Shown in pieces: positions 32,140 to 44,778 of a stretch of 64,000 bases of DNA (the first letter of the stretch is position 1; every line of letters begins with the position of its first letter). This DNA comes from Aegilops tauschii subsp. strangulata. Taxonomy: Eukaryota > Streptophyta > Magnoliopsida > Poales > Poaceae. Where the stretch lies: positions 499,688,601-499,752,600 of the forward strand of contig NC_053035.3 of NCBI RefSeq assembly GCF_002575655.3, written 5' to 3'. The notes below the pieces were generated by a model. That model made no database searches. It saw only the letters and a list, made by a program, of their open reading frames with translations, and was not told the DNA's origin. A program made the translations under genes and the position numbers.

Positions 32140-35100
32140 GTCTCCCACTTGCACTAGAGTCAATAATCTAGTTCACATCGCCATGTGATTAATACCCAAG
32201 AGTTTACTAGAGTCAATAATCTAGTTCACATCACCATGTGATTGTAATGATTCCAACACCCATGGGGTTTGTTCATATCTCGCTTGTGAGAGAGGTTATT
32301 AGCCAACGGGTCTGAACCTTTCAGATCCGTGTGTGCTTTACGAATATCTATGTCATCTTGTAGATGCAGCTACCACACGCTACTTGGAGCTATTCCAAAT
32401 AACTGCTCTACTATACGAATCCGTTTTACTACTCAGAGTCATCCGGATTAGTGTCAAAGTTTGCATCGACGTAACCCTTTACGACGAACTCCTTTTCCAC
32501 TGCCATAATCAAGAAAATTCCTTAGTCCACTAGATACTAAGGATAAGTTCGACCGCTGTCATGTAATCCATTCCCGGATCACTATTGTATCCCTTGACTA
32601 ACTCATGGCAAGGCACACTTCATGTGCGGTACACAGCATAGCATACTGTAGAGCCTACGTCTAAAGCATAGGGGATGACCTTCGTCCTTTCTCTCTCTTC
32701 TGCTGTGGTCAGGTCTTGAGTCTTACTCAATACTCACACCTTGTAACACAGCCAAGAACTCCTTCTTTGCTGATCTATTTTGAACTCCTTCAAAAACTTG
32801 TCACGGTATGTATTCATTTGAATGTACTATTAAGCGTTTTTTATCTATCCTTATAGATCTTGATGCTTAATGTTCAAGTAGCTTAATCCAGGTTTTCCAT
32901 TGAAAAATACTTTTCAAATAACCCTGTATGCTTTCTAGAAATTCTACATCATCTCTGATCAACAATATGTCAACAACATATACTCATCATAAATTATATA
33001 CTGCTCCCACTCACTTCTTTGGAAATACAAGTTTCTCATAAACTCTGTATAAACCCAAAATCTTTGATCATCTCATCAAAGCGTACATTCCAACTCCGAG
33101 ATGCTTACTCCAGTCCTTAGAAGGATTGCTGGAGCATTGCATACTTCTTAGCATCTTTCAGGATTGACAAAACCTTCTGGTTGTATCACATACAACCTTT
33201 CCTCTAGAAAATCGTCGAGGAAACAATGTTTTGACATCCTATCTGCAAGATTTCATAAATAATGCAACAACTGCTAATACAATTCCAACAGACTCTTAGC
33301 ATCGCTACTAGTGAGAAAGTCTCATCGTAGTCAACTCCTTGAACTTGTCGGAAAACATCTTAACGACAAGCCGAGCTTTCTTAATGGTAACACTTACCAT
33401 CATTGTCTGTCTTCCTTTTAAAATCCATCTTCACCCAACAGCCTTACGACTATCAAGTATTTCTTCCAAAGTCTATACTTTGCTTTTATACATGGATCCT
33501 CTCTCGGATTTCATGGCCTCGAGCCATTCGTCGGAATCCGGGCCCACCATCGCTTCTCCGTAGCTCGTAGGTTCATTGTTGTCTAGCAACATGACTTCCA
33601 AGACAGGATCTCGTACTACGCATCCTCGTCGTCCTACGAGGTTTGGTAGTGACTTGATCCGAAGTTTCATGATCACTATCATAAGCTTCCAGTTCAAGTG
33701 GTGTAGGTGCCACAGGAAAAACTTCTTGTGCCCTGCTACACACTAGTTGAAGTGACAGTTCAATAACCTCATCAAGTCTCTACCATCCTCCCACTCAATT
33801 CTTTCGAGAGAAACTTTTCCTCGAGAAAGGACCCGTTTCTAGAAGCAATTACTTTTGCTTCCAGATCTGAAATAGGAGGTATACCCAACTGTTTTGGGTA
33901 TTCTATGAAGATGCATTTATCCACTTTGGGTTCGAGCTTATCAGCCTAAAACTTTTTCACATAAGCATCGTAGCCCCAAACTTTTAAGAAACGACAACTT
34001 AGGTTTCTCTAAACGGTGTCGTCTCCACGGAATTGCGTGGTGCCCTATTTAAAGTGAATGCAGTTGTCTCTAATGCCTAAACCCATAAACGATAGTGGTA
34101 AAGAGACATCATGGTATGCACCATATCCAATAGGGTGCAGTTATGATGTTCGGACACACCATCACATTGTGGTGTTCCAGGCGGTATTAATTGTGAAACA
34201 CTTTCCACAATGTCTTAATTGTGTGCCAAACTCGTAATTCAGATATCTCTATGATCATATCATAGACATTTTATCCTCTTGTCACGACGATCTTCAACTT
34301 CACTCTGAAATTACTTGAACCTTCAATAATTCAGACTTGTGTTTCATCAATTAAATATTCTCAGCATCTACTCAAATCATCTGTGAAGTAAGAACATATC
34401 GATATCCACTGCGTGCCTCAGCACTCATTGGACTGCACACATCAAATGTATTACTTCCGACAAGTTGCTCTCTTGTTCCATCTTACTAAAAACGAGGCCT
34501 TTCAGTCATCTTGCCCATGTGGTATGATTTGCATGTCTCAAGTGATTCAAAAACAAGTGAGTCCAAACGATCCATCCGCATGGAGTTTCTTCATGCATAT
34601 ATACCAATAGACATGGTTCGCATGTCTCAATCTTTTCAAAACGAGTGAGTCCAAAGATCCATCTACATGGAGCTTCTTCATGCGTTCTATACCAATATGA
34701 CTCAAATGGCAGTGCCACAAGTATGTGGTACTATCATTACTATTTTATATCTTTTTGGCACGAACATGTGTATCACTGCGATCGAGATTCATTTTAGGTG
34801 CAAGACCATTGAAGGTATTATTCAAATAAACAGAGTAACCATTATTCTCCTTAAATGAATAACCGTATTGCGATAAACATAATCCAATCATGTTTATGCT
34901 CAACGCAAACACCAAATAACAATTATTTAGGTTTAACACCAATCTCGATGGTAGAGGGAGCATGCGATGCTTGATCACATCAACCTTGGAAACACTTCCA
35001 ACACATATCGTCATCTCACCTTTAGCTAGTATCCGTTTATTCCACAGCTTTTACTTCGAGTTACTAACACTTAGCAACCGAACCGGTATCTAATACCCTG

Positions 35101-36560
35101 GTGCTGCTAGGAGTACTAGTAAAGTACACATTCATATAATGTATATCCAATATACTTCTGTCGACCTTGCCTGCCTTCTCATCTACCAAGTATCTAGGGT
35201 AGTTCTGCTTCAGTGACCGTTCCCCTCATTACAGAAGCACTTAGTCTTGCGTTTGGGTTCAACCTTGGGATTCTTCACTAGAGCAGTAAATGATTTGTTG
35301 TTTCATGAAGTATCCCGTTTGCCCTTGCCCTTCTAGAAACTAGTGGTTTTACTAACCATCAACAATTGATGCTCCTTCTTGATTTCTACTTTCGCGGTGT
35401 CGAACATCGCGAGTTGCTCAAGGATCATCATGTCTATCCCTGATATGTTATAGTTCATCACGAAGCTCTAATAGCTTGGTGGCAGTGACTATGGAGAACC
35501 ATCACTATCTCATCTGGAAGATTAACTCCCACTTGATTCAAGTGATTGTAGTACTCAGACAATCTGAGCACATGCTCAACGATTGAGCTTTTCTCCCTTA
35601 GTTTGCAGGCTTAAGAAACTTGTCAGGGGTCTCATACCTCTTGACGTGGGCACTAGTCTGAAATCCCAATTTCAGTCTTCGGAACATCTCATATGTTATG
35701 TGACGTTTCAAAAAAATCTTTGGTGCCACAATTCTAAACCGTTAGCATTACCCACTGAACTATCACGTAGTCATCAAAACGTGTATGCCAGATGTTTCGC
35801 AACATCTACAGACGACGCTGAGGTTCAGCACACCGAGCGGTGCATTAAGGACATAAGCCTTCTGTGCAGCAATGAGGACAATCCTCAGTTTACGGACCCA
35901 GTCCGCATAATTGCTACTATCAACTTTCAACTAAATTTTCTCTAGGAACATATCTTAAACAGTAGAACTAAAGAGTAAGCTATGACATAATTTGCAAAGA
36001 CCTTTTGACTATGTTCATGAATTAAGTTCATCTGATTATTTAATGAACTCTCACTCAGATAGACATCCCTCTAGTCATCTAAGTGATACATGATCCGAGT
36101 CAAACTAGGCCGTGTCCGATCTTCACGTGAGACGGACTAGTCATCATCGGTGAACATCTCCATGTTGATCGCATCTACTATACGACTCATGTTCGACCTT
36201 TCGATCTCTTGTGTTCCGAGGCCATGTCTGTACATGCTAGGCTCGTCAAGTCAACCTAAGTGTTTCGCATGTGTTCCGAAGCCATGTCTGTACATGCTAG
36301 GCTCGTCAACACCCGTTGTATTCGAACATTAGAATCTATCACACCCGATCATCACGTGGTGCTTCGAAACAACGAACCTTCGCAACGGTGCACAGTTAGG
36401 GGGAACACGTCTCTTGAAATTTTAGTGAGGGATCATCTTATTTATGCTACCGTCGTTCTAAGCAAATAAGATGTAAACATGACAAACATCACATGCAAAT
36501 CATAAAGTGATGTGATATGGCCAATATCATCTTGCAACTTTGATCTCCATCTTCGAGGCG
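32140..36560 (-). pseudogene. Eroded copia gag-pol of the Angela-type element
   Basis: Minus-strand remnants in order. A gag region runs at about 35290-36540 and a degenerate zinc-knuckle region at about 35210-35290. GAG-pre-integrase lies at about 34560-34760 and integrase at about 33990-34500. The linker DSDEWLEAMKSERGSMYKSKV lies at 33473-33560, RT at about 32700-33480 and RNase H at about 32400-32700. No long frame survives; the longest recognised piece is about 75 codons. Compared with the high LTR identity, the coding loss is heavy, which suggests the copied RNA was already defective. Confidence 0.7.
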
Positions 36561-37265
36561 CGGCATGATCACCTTCGTCACTGGCATGACACCATGATCT
36601 CCATCATCATGTCTTCATGAAGTTGTCTCGCCAACTATTACTTCTACTACTATGGCTAACGGTTAGCAATAAAGTAAAGTAATTACATGGCGTTTTCATT
36701 GACACGCAGGTCATTTAATAAATTAAGACAACTCCTATGGCTCCTGCCGGTTGTCATACTCATCGACATGCAAGTCGTGATTCCTATTACAAGAACATGA
36801 TCAATCTCATACATCACATATATCATTCATCACATCCTTTTGGCCATATCACATCACATAGCATACCCTGCAAAAACAAGTTAGACGTCCTCTAATTGTT
36901 GTTGCATGTTTTACGTGGCTGCTATGGGATTCTAGCAAGAACGTTTCTTACCTACGCAAAAGCCACAACGTGATATGCCAATTTCTATTTACCCTTCATA
37001 AGGACCCTTTTCATCGAATCCGATCCGACTAAAGTGGGAGAGACAGACACCCGCTAGCCACCTTATGCAACTAGTGCATGTCAGTCGGTGGAACCTGTCT
37101 CACGTAAGTGTACGTGTAAGGTCGGTCCGGGCCGCTTCATCCCACGATGCCGCCGAATCAAGATAAGACTAGTAACGGCAAGTAAATTGACAAAATCGAC
37201 GCCCACAACTACTTTGTGTTCTACTCGTGCATAGAAACTATGCATAGACCTAGCTCTGATACCAC
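36561..37265 (-). other. Copia leader and primer-binding site
   Basis: The untranslated leader between the 5' LTR and gag on the minus strand, ending at the primer site 37253-37265. The same leader, diverged, recurs at 56933-57638. Confidence 0.75.
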
Positions 37266-39036
37266 TGTTGGGGAACGTAGCAGAAATTCAAAATTTTCTA
37301 CGCATCACCAAGATCAATCTATGGAGTAATCTAGCAACGAGGGGAAGGGGAGTGCATCTTCATACCCTTGAAGATCGCGATGCAGAAGCGTTGCAAGAAC
37401 GCAGATGAAGGAGTCGTACTCGTAGCGATTCAGATCGCGGTTGATTCCGATCTAAGCGCCGAACCACGGCGCCTCCGCGTTCAACACACGTGCAGCCCGG
37501 TGACGTCTCCCACGCCTTGATCCAGCAAGGAGAGAGGGAGAGGTTGGGGAAGACTCCGTCCATCAGCAGCACAACGGCATGGTGGTGATGGAGGAGCGTG
37601 GCACTCCAGCAGGGCTTCGCCAAGCACTGCGAGAGACGAGGAGGGAGATGGGTAGGGCTGCACCAAAGAGAGAGGGAGACTCATCTCTATGGCAGCCCCA
37701 AAACCCCCACTATATATAGGGGAGGGGAGGGGCTGCGCCCCCATCTAGGGTCCCCCCCCCAAGGGGTGCGGCCAGCCCTAGATGCATCTAGGGGGGCGGC
37801 CAGAGGGGGAGAGAGGGGGGCGCACCCTAGGTGGGCCTTAGGCCCATCTGAGCCTAGGGTTTCCCCCTTCCCTGCGCCTTGGGCCTCTTGTGGGAGGCGC
37901 ACCAGCCCACCTAGGGGCTGGTCCCTTGCCACACTTGGCCCGCGCAGCCCTCTGGGGCCGGTGGCCCCACCTGGTGGACCCCCGGGACCCTCCCGGTGGT
38001 CCCGGTACGTTACCGATAGCACCCGAAACTTTTCCGGTGACCAAAACAGGACTTCCCATATATAAATCTTTACCTCCGGACCATTCCGGAACTCCTCGTG
38101 ACGTCCGGGATCTCATCCGGGACTCCGTACAACATTCGGTAACCACGTATATCTATTCCCTATAACCCTAGCGTCATCGAACCTTAAGTGTGTAGACCCT
38201 ACGGGTTCGGGAACCATGCACACATGACCGAGACGTTCTCCGGCCAATAACCAACAGCGGGATCTGGATACCCATGTTGGCTCCCACATGTTCCACGATA
38301 ATCTCATCGGATGAACCACGATGTCGGGGATTCAATCAATCCCGTATACAATTCCCTTTGTCAATCGGTATGTTACTTGCCCGAGATTCGATCGTCGGTA
38401 TCCCGATACCTTGTTCAATCTCGTTACCGGCAAGTCTCTTTACTCGTTCCGTAACACATCATCCCGTGATCAACTCCTTGGTCACATTGTGCACATTATG
38501 ATGATGTCCTACCGAGTGGGCCCAGAGATACCTCTCCATTTACACGGAGTGACAAATCCCAGTCTCGATTCGTGCCAACCCAACAGACACTTTCGGAGAT
38601 ACCTGTAGTGCACCTTTATAGCCACCCAGTTACGTTGTGACGTTTGGTACACCCAAAGCATTCCTACGGTATCCGGGAGTTGCACAATCTCATGGTCTAA
38701 GGAAATGATACTTGACATTAGAAAAGCTCTTAGCAAACGAACTACACGATCTTGTGCTAGGCTTAGGATTGGGTCTTGTCCACCACATCATTCTCCTAAT
38801 GATGTGATCTCGTTATCAACGACATCCAATGTCCATGGTCAGGAAACCGTAACCATCTATTGATGAACGAGCTAGTCAACTAGAGGCTTACTAGGGACAT
38901 GGTGTTGTCTATGTATCCACACATGTATCTGAGTTTCCTATCAATACAATTTTAGCATGGATAATAAACGATTATCATGAACAAGGAAATATAATAATAA
39001 CCAATTTATTATTGCCTCTAGGGCATATTTCTAAGA
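37266..39036 (-). repeat. 5' LTR (right) of Angela-type copia
   Basis: 1771 bp, partner of 30360-32139. It carries an ~8-bp deletion in the CCTTCCCCCC tract near 37870. On the minus strand it drives transcription toward 37265. Confidence 0.92.
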
Positions 39037-41995
39037 GGTGGATGGCCTCCTCTGTCACAGAGGAGGACATCATGAAGCTAAGGGAAGCCAGGTATCTGAT
39101 CGCCGAAATCCCGCACAGGCTGCCTGCTCAAGGGCAGGTCATCCCCACTCCCGAACCCAACGAGAGTGTCGTATTTGTTTCCCACTTCCTCCGAGGGCTA
39201 GGCTTTAATCTTGATCCCTTTGTTAGAGGGCTTCTGTTCTATTATGGGCTCGATTTCCACGATCTAGCTCCAGATTCCATCCTTCACATCTCGTCGTTTA
39301 TCGTCGTGTGTGAGTCCTTCCTCCGCACCATCCCACACTTGGGCTTATGGCTCAAGACCTTCAATGTGAAGCCGAAGACGATCGATGGATGACACGCAGA
39401 ATGCGGAGGTGACGTAATAAGCAAAGACGCCGATGCTCTATGGCCAAAGGGTACCTTCCTGGAGGTGTCCGATTTATGGCAACGGGAGTGGTTCTACATC
39501 ACAGCTCCCCGAGGTACAAAGTAGGCGGCTGCCCCCGCCTTCCGCTCGGGCCCCCCGCCGCAGCTGGTGTCATGGGTCAACAAGGGGCTGGACTGGGGGC
39601 CAGTTAATGACGTGCTGACATTGCAAAGTCGCATCCGAGATCTCCTCAAGTGGGATGTCAGTCTTGTCAAGGTAATGCAAGTTATGCTAGTTCGTCGGAT
39701 CCTACCATGCCAACGTCGATCTCTCCGTATGTGAGAGTTCAACCCGGAAGGACCGCAAACCATTCAACAATTCTTTGGCATGATGCTCGAAGAGATGTAT
39801 GGATTGTTCTTCGGATCACGAATAAAGTGTCCGGACACCACCGAGGATGCGGGTCTCAACTGCAACCGTCTAGATACCCACGTAAGTAATTCTGCGGCCG
39901 AACATGCTGTCTTTTTATTTGTTACAACATCATTCTGAAAAAACTGTTCTCGGCCAGGACTGGATAAGAAAGGCGGAGAGGATCAGGTGCTCGGCCCCCC
40001 TTCCCGAAGGCTCACCGGATCCTGTACTAGCCAGGATGCTTGAGCACGCACCTTATCAAGTACCATCATGGGAAGATAAGGGAGGAATAAAGAAGCCGAA
40101 AGCGGGTTTCACTCATTACACATCCAAACCGGGGGAATTAGCGTCTCCGCGAAGGAGGATAATCGGGGAGAAGAATCTAAAATCCCATATCCCCAAGGAA
40201 GGAAAAGGACCGCCTCTGAAGACTTGGAAGCGGAGGCTTCCAAACGAGGGAAGAAACCTTCACCGGGGGCCCTGCCCCGAAGGGCATCCTTACCGTACAG
40301 CGCCCGCAAGGGGGCCAGCCCTCCACCGAACTGTAAGTGAACAACAGTACTTTGGTAAATATATCCTGCTTTATCTCCGAGGACAATAACCGAGACATAT
40401 ATTTCGCAGCCCGGCTCGTAGCCCTTCTCGACAGAGCTCGTCTTCGGGGGATCTTCTTCCGGAGATGATGGAGAGCGAAACGCCTCCCCCTGCCTCCCCG
40501 CCTCATGGGGCGGACGACCCTGAGGTGTCGTCACGGAGGATTTCTCCCGATCCACCAAGGCCAGAAGGTAACCCTTCGGCCACCCGAAGTCCGGAGTATT
40601 CGACTCCTAAGGAGAGCAACAGAAAGAGTCCGGGACTGTCCGGTGCCCAACCGGACGCACTGATGGGCCTTCTGGAGCAAGCGGCTATCTCAGAGGCGCA
40701 TCGTACTTTAATGGGTGCGGTGGTTGAGAGGATTTCATCCGCCAAAAGCGGGTTGCATGAAGCTTTTACGATCCTGCTAAGAGGCTTTGAGGTACAGTAA
40801 TATATATATTTTGACGGTACCGCACACGCTAGGTGTGCTCTATATAGATAGTAGCCCCAGAGACTCTGGTTGTCGTCCAGAGGCGGCAAACAGAGGATCA
40901 TAGTCCTAGGTGATGATCGCGCTGCTTTCATGTGCAGGCGGCTGAGGGTCCGGTGGCTGGCCGGACTGCTGAGTTGACCGAACTGAGGCGGCGACTTGAC
41001 GCGGCAGATGCCGACGTCGCGCTTGTGAACAAGCGGCTTGACGAGGCACGGGGTATGTATTTTCGGTTTGTCAATAAATATTAAGAGGAGCATGATGCCA
41101 GTATCTATAATATGCTGTGACTGCAGATGGAGCTGCCGCCGTGGAGACCCTTCGGGCGGAACTTGCCCGAGCCAAGGAACAAGCCAGGAGAAGTGATGCG
41201 GCCGCCTTAAAGGCGGCCGAAGAGTTAAGAGCTGAACAGGCTGCTCATCGCCAGAGCGAAGAGAAAGTAGCCAAGATGGCTGTTAGGCTGAAAGATGCCG
41301 TCGGCCGATATGAGCTTCTTGAAAAGGAGAGCCAAGCGAAAGCGGCTGACCTGAAGAAAGCCATGGAGGCAACCAAGGAAACCCGTTCTCAAATCAGAGC
41401 GGCGAAGGAGGAGCTCCGTCAAGCCGGAGATATCGCGGCTGGGAAGCCCTTCTTGTTGCGGACGAAGTTCGGAGATCCGAAGTATGCCCCTCTGGATCAA
41501 TTATGGAGTGCTGCAGACGCGTACGTGGACTTGGCAATGAGTGCTGCTGATGCGACTGAGGTTTTCAAAGATCAGGAAGATCATGAAGTGGAAAGGTTGT
41601 TCTAGTCGTAGTTTAGTGCTCCAACGCGTCCGCTGCTATTAACTGAACAAATGGCCGAGTGGGCCGAGCTCCATAGTTTGCCCGGACTTGCCATGAGGTC
41701 TGTCGTGGATCATCTTTGGCCGAAGGGACCAAGGCCGAATATTTATTTTGGTTTAGTGCAACAATTACTTGGTGCTGTGCCGCATATCGACGCTATACAG
41801 AGGTCGGCGTGCATAGAGAGTGCGCGGATGGCCCTTGCCGGTGTTAAGACATACTGGGCAGAGATGCAGGCCACCGCTATTGCGACCCGGGGTCCGGCCA
41901 TAGGCCAGGTCCCGGCCGAGCACTATTTTGAAGAAGTCCTAGAAGGCGCTCGTTTAATAGAGGCTCAATGCTCGAAAAGTATCATGTTCGAATGA

Positions 41996-42439
41996 CATGT
42001 ATCCCAATTGTAAAAACAATGCTATTTGGATTATAAAGGTTGTGTTTATACTTTTGCCTGAAAGTATTATGATGCCTCCTGTGCGGCCGTTTATGTATGT
42101 ATATAACCTGAAAGTTTGCAGTCGTCGGCTTCAGGCCCCACGCATATAATGCAGGGGTGTTCGGAAAAGCGCGTATTCACACTTGATCCAACGTCTTGGT
42201 CCATTAAGGAGGTGATGGCGCGGCGAACAAGGCAATCGGACTATATAGCTTTAACACTTTCACTTAGCCATAGGAGTTTGACGGTGGGGCTACTAAATAG
42301 CCCCTGGTACTTCCGCGCTCATCCGAATACGGTGCACGTACATACATGACCGGGAAACCGGTCCTTCGTTAATGCGGAGGAATCGCGAGGATTCCACTGA
42401 GTCATCGAGTGGTTGACCAGTCTCGCGCTTTATCATGAC
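41996..42439. other. Gypsy interior, no gene
   Basis: Sequence after the antisense gene up to the truncated right LTR. It probably contains the 3' UTR of that gene. The primer-binding site expected beside the LTR was lost with the first ~100 bp of the LTR. Confidence 0.4.
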
Positions 42440-42811
42440 ACTCGGATCTCTCGATGGAGGTAATACCCTACTTCCCGCTTGATTGATCTTGATGATATGA
42501 GTATTACAAGAGTTGATCTACCACGAGATCGTAGAGACTAAATCCTAGGAGCTAGCCTATGATTCTGATTGTTGTTGTCCTACGGACTAAAACCCTCCGG
42601 TTTATAGACACCGGAGGGGGCTAGGGTTACACAGAGTCGGTTACAAGGGAGGAGATCTACATATCCGGATTACCAAGCTTGACTTCCATGCAAAGGAGAG
42701 TCCCATCCGGACACGGGACGAAGTCTTCAATTTTGTATCTTCATAGTCCAACAGTCCGGCCAAAATATATAGTCCGGCCGTCCGAGGACCCCCTAATCCA
42801 GGACTCCTTCA
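42440..42811 (-). repeat. LTR (right, 5') of gypsy-type element, truncated
   Basis: It matches 29413-29787 and ends ...CTAATCCAGGACTCCTTCA at 42811, followed by CTGGT. The outer ~100 bp adjoining the interior are missing. Confidence 0.8.
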
Positions 42812-43882
42812 CTGGTCGTCCCTCCCGGCTGCGTGGGTGGCGTGAGGGCGCCGAGGGTTCGTTGCGGCGGCGGGTGGCTTCGGTGGCCCCTCCAGGTCTG
42901 CTCCCCAACCTCTTCTTCCTCGATGTGGTCCTCCCTCGCCGATCTGGTCGCAGCTCCGGCCGGACCGTCAGATCCGGCGGTTTGGGTGGGGTGTGTGCTC
43001 CCTGGCACGGGGGAAACCCCTGGTCGACTTCGCATCGACCTCGACGATGGCGGCGCTCCGGTGTCACGCTACCTCCTGAGGGCTTGTCGAGCTTCAGTGG
43101 CTGCATCCCCTCCCCCTATCTGCTCCGTGTGAAAGCCTTGGCCTTTGGCCGGACGGCGGCGGCGCTCAGGCGTCTCAGTCCTCCCTGGAGGCGTCGTTCA
43201 AGGATAGGAAGAGGGCTATGGTCCCGTTGTGAGGTGGTTGTTTGTGGTGGCGCGGCTCTGCTCTCCTGCTCGTCGGAGTTGATGGTGGAAAGATGGTCCT
43301 CCCGCACCTTTCAGCGACTCCCTGCCCTGCCTGCCTGTGGGTTGCCGGCCGGTGCATCGGTGTCCGCGTGCTGTTACACGTTTTGGACTAAGAGGAGATA
43401 GTGGTCTTCCCTCCGGCAGTGGCCCGAGGAGGCGGGTAGCTGAGTCAATGCTTTCTTTAAGTGGCTTGGATCATCTCGCTCCCATCGACTTGCCGTCTTC
43501 TGGTTGCAGTTGCGGTGCTGTTCTGCTTGCGACGAGCTCTCCGACGGCTTGATCTTGGTTTTTCTTTGTGCTTGCTAGCTGTCACTTTGCTCTGCTTGGT
43601 TGCTAGCGAGTTGTGCATGTAATCTTCAGTTTTTTGTCAAGCTTTTTGCCTTTGTATTCAGCACCCTTGTATCCTAGCAGGTTGGTAGCTTCATTAATGT
43701 GAAGTCGGGCATTCTTGCCTTTTCTCTAAAGATAGAGGGGCAAGGGGAGTGTGTGTTCTTGTTGTCTGAAACCGGCGGGGGTGTGGGAGAGAGGAGAGAC
43801 TGTGGCATTTACATTTTTCCTTCTCTTTTTCTTTTTTTCTCGCTACAAAAGCAACATGTAAGACAAGATACCGAGATCTGTG

Positions 43883-43995
43883 GGGATGTTTTTTCATTGT
43901 ACTGGGTTTTTTTGTAACAACAAAAAGCTTGTGCGGCGTGGATGTTTTTTCATCGTACTGGGTTTTTTGCAACAACAAAAAGCTTGTGTGACATG
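43883..43995. repeat. 57-bp tandem duplication
   Basis: Units 43883-43939 and 43940-43995 share GGATGTTTTTTCATYGTACT and AACAACAAAAAGCTTGTG. The DNA is non-coding. Confidence 0.85.
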
Positions 43996-44410
43996 TGCCG
44001 CTTGGGAGAGTGGGGTGCCCAACAGAGGCATATTCTATAGTATTATTTTTCATTTTTTATGTTCTTTCTCCACTGCATGAAGAAACATCCTAATTTTTTT
44101 CTGTGTGAAAAAACTTGTGCGGAAGTTGCCTGTCCATTCTCAATTCACAACTGTAAACGTTGTAATTCAGCTGCAACTAAGGGAAGAAGGCAAGTGTTTG
44201 TCCTTGTTGTGCGCCGCCCAAAGGCCCACTTGCGCATAAATGCAATCAAAGTAATTCTTGTTATATCAATTTTTTATTAAGTTGAAAAGGTCGTCCTAAG
44301 TTGAGTTTTTTCCTTTGCAAATATTTCTAGCTTACTTTTATTTTGATTAAATGATCATAGTCATTCCAGACACAAATAACTAAAAACCGTTTCATCACCT
44401 ATCATTTAAC

Positions 44411-44778
44411 CCTTTCTAATTTTATTTTATTTTATTGTGCTTTTGTTTGTTTGTTTTAGCACTCGTGGCCCACTGTTTATATTCTAGCATTATACCATTT
44501 CTGCTGGTTTGCAGAGAACAAGACCATCATTCACCCTTTCTAATTTTATTTTATTTTATTGTGCTTTTTGCTTGTGTTTTAGCACTCATTGCCTGCTGTT
44601 TATATTCTAGCTTTATACCATTTCTGCAGGTTTGCAGAGAACAAGACCATCATTCACCCTTTCTAATTTCATTTTATTTTATTGTGCTTTTTGCTTGTGT
44701 TTTAGCACTCATTGCCTGCTGTTTATATTCTAGCATTATACCATTTCTGCAGGTTTGCAGAGAACAAGACCATCATTC
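44411..44778. repeat. Three 123-bp tandem units
   Basis: Units start near 44411, 44533 and 44656, each from ACCCTTTCTAATTTTATTTT to GAACAAGACCATCAT. Units 2 and 3 are nearly identical; unit 1 is more diverged. Because 123 is a multiple of three, a 136-codon frame stays open through all units (44435-44845), with hydrophobic repeats containing FIPFLQVCREQDHHSPFL. With no homologue known to me and an AT-rich base, I take the frame as a by-product of the repeat. Confidence 0.85.

Larger units (their letters stand above)
30360..39036 (-). mobile_element. BARE/WIS/Angela-type copia retrotransposon
   Basis: LTRs at 30360-32139 and 37266-39036 are about 98% identical by eye. The perfect GGTGG duplication lies at 30355-30359 and 39037-39041. 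On the minus strand the 5' LTR is followed by GTGGTATCAGAGC, the initiator-Met tRNA primer site (37265-37253), and the 3' LTR is preceded by GCAAGTGGGAGACTG. The last bases of the 5' LTR on the + strand read CTAAGA instead of CTAACA, one mutation in the terminal CA. The internal 5.1 kb has eroded gag-pol. It inserted into the antisense gene of the gypsy-type host. Confidence 0.93.
30330..41995 (+). pseudogene. 'Putative gypsy type transposon' domain protein, split by copia at codon 10
   Basis: The ATG at 30330 encodes ten codons (MSGSNLQGRW) up to 30359. The reading frame resumes exactly after the second GGTGG duplication at 39042 with MASSVTEEDIMKLREARYL. The exon continues LPAQGQVIPTPEPNESVVFV, GLGFNLDPFVRGLLFYYGLD and LGLWLKTFNVKPKTI, the PF04195-type region, and on to about 39880. 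TGA at 39389-39391 breaks it. Later exons lie at about 39950-40335, 40411-40788, 40939-41052 and 41127-41995; they encode a charged linker, then a coiled coil (ELARAKEQARRSDAAALKAA) and a conserved C-terminal helical region (LPGLAMRSVVDHLWPKGPRP), with a further stop at 41603. The function of this TE-borne family is not known to me. Confidence 0.8.
29316..42811 (-). mobile_element. Gypsy-type LTR element without gag-pol, carrying an antisense gene and a copia insertion
   Basis: LTRs at 29316-29787 and 42440-42811 (the right copy lacks its first ~100 bp) begin TGTCGGTGTCAAAACC on the + strand. The perfect duplication CTGGT flanks it (29311-29315 and 42812-42816). The purine tract GGGGCTAC next to the left LTR on the minus strand gives minus orientation. 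Without the copia element it is about 4.8 kb. No gag or pol is seen; instead a multi-exon gene with a 'putative gypsy type transposon' domain is read on the plus strand, antisense to the element. Confidence 0.85.
29025..43746 (+). mobile_element. Short LINE derivative split by a gypsy-type element
   Basis: Perfect 17-bp duplications AGATAGAGGGGCAAGGG lie at 29025-29041 and 43730-43746. Between them, without the nested gypsy, are about 1.19 kb (29042-29310 and 42812-43729). The 5' part is GC-rich with CCGCCGCC words, like grass LINE leaders. The 3' end reads CTTCATTAATGTGAAGTCGGG and CTCTAAA before the duplication, a short A-rich end. No RT or ORF1 is recognised, so it is a non-autonomous LINE. 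It is the second LINE derivative without ORF2 in the window. Confidence 0.7.

Noticed and set aside
37253..37265. Sequence matching the end of initiator-Met tRNA
   Set aside because: It is only the primer-binding site of the copia element; no tRNA fold surrounds it.
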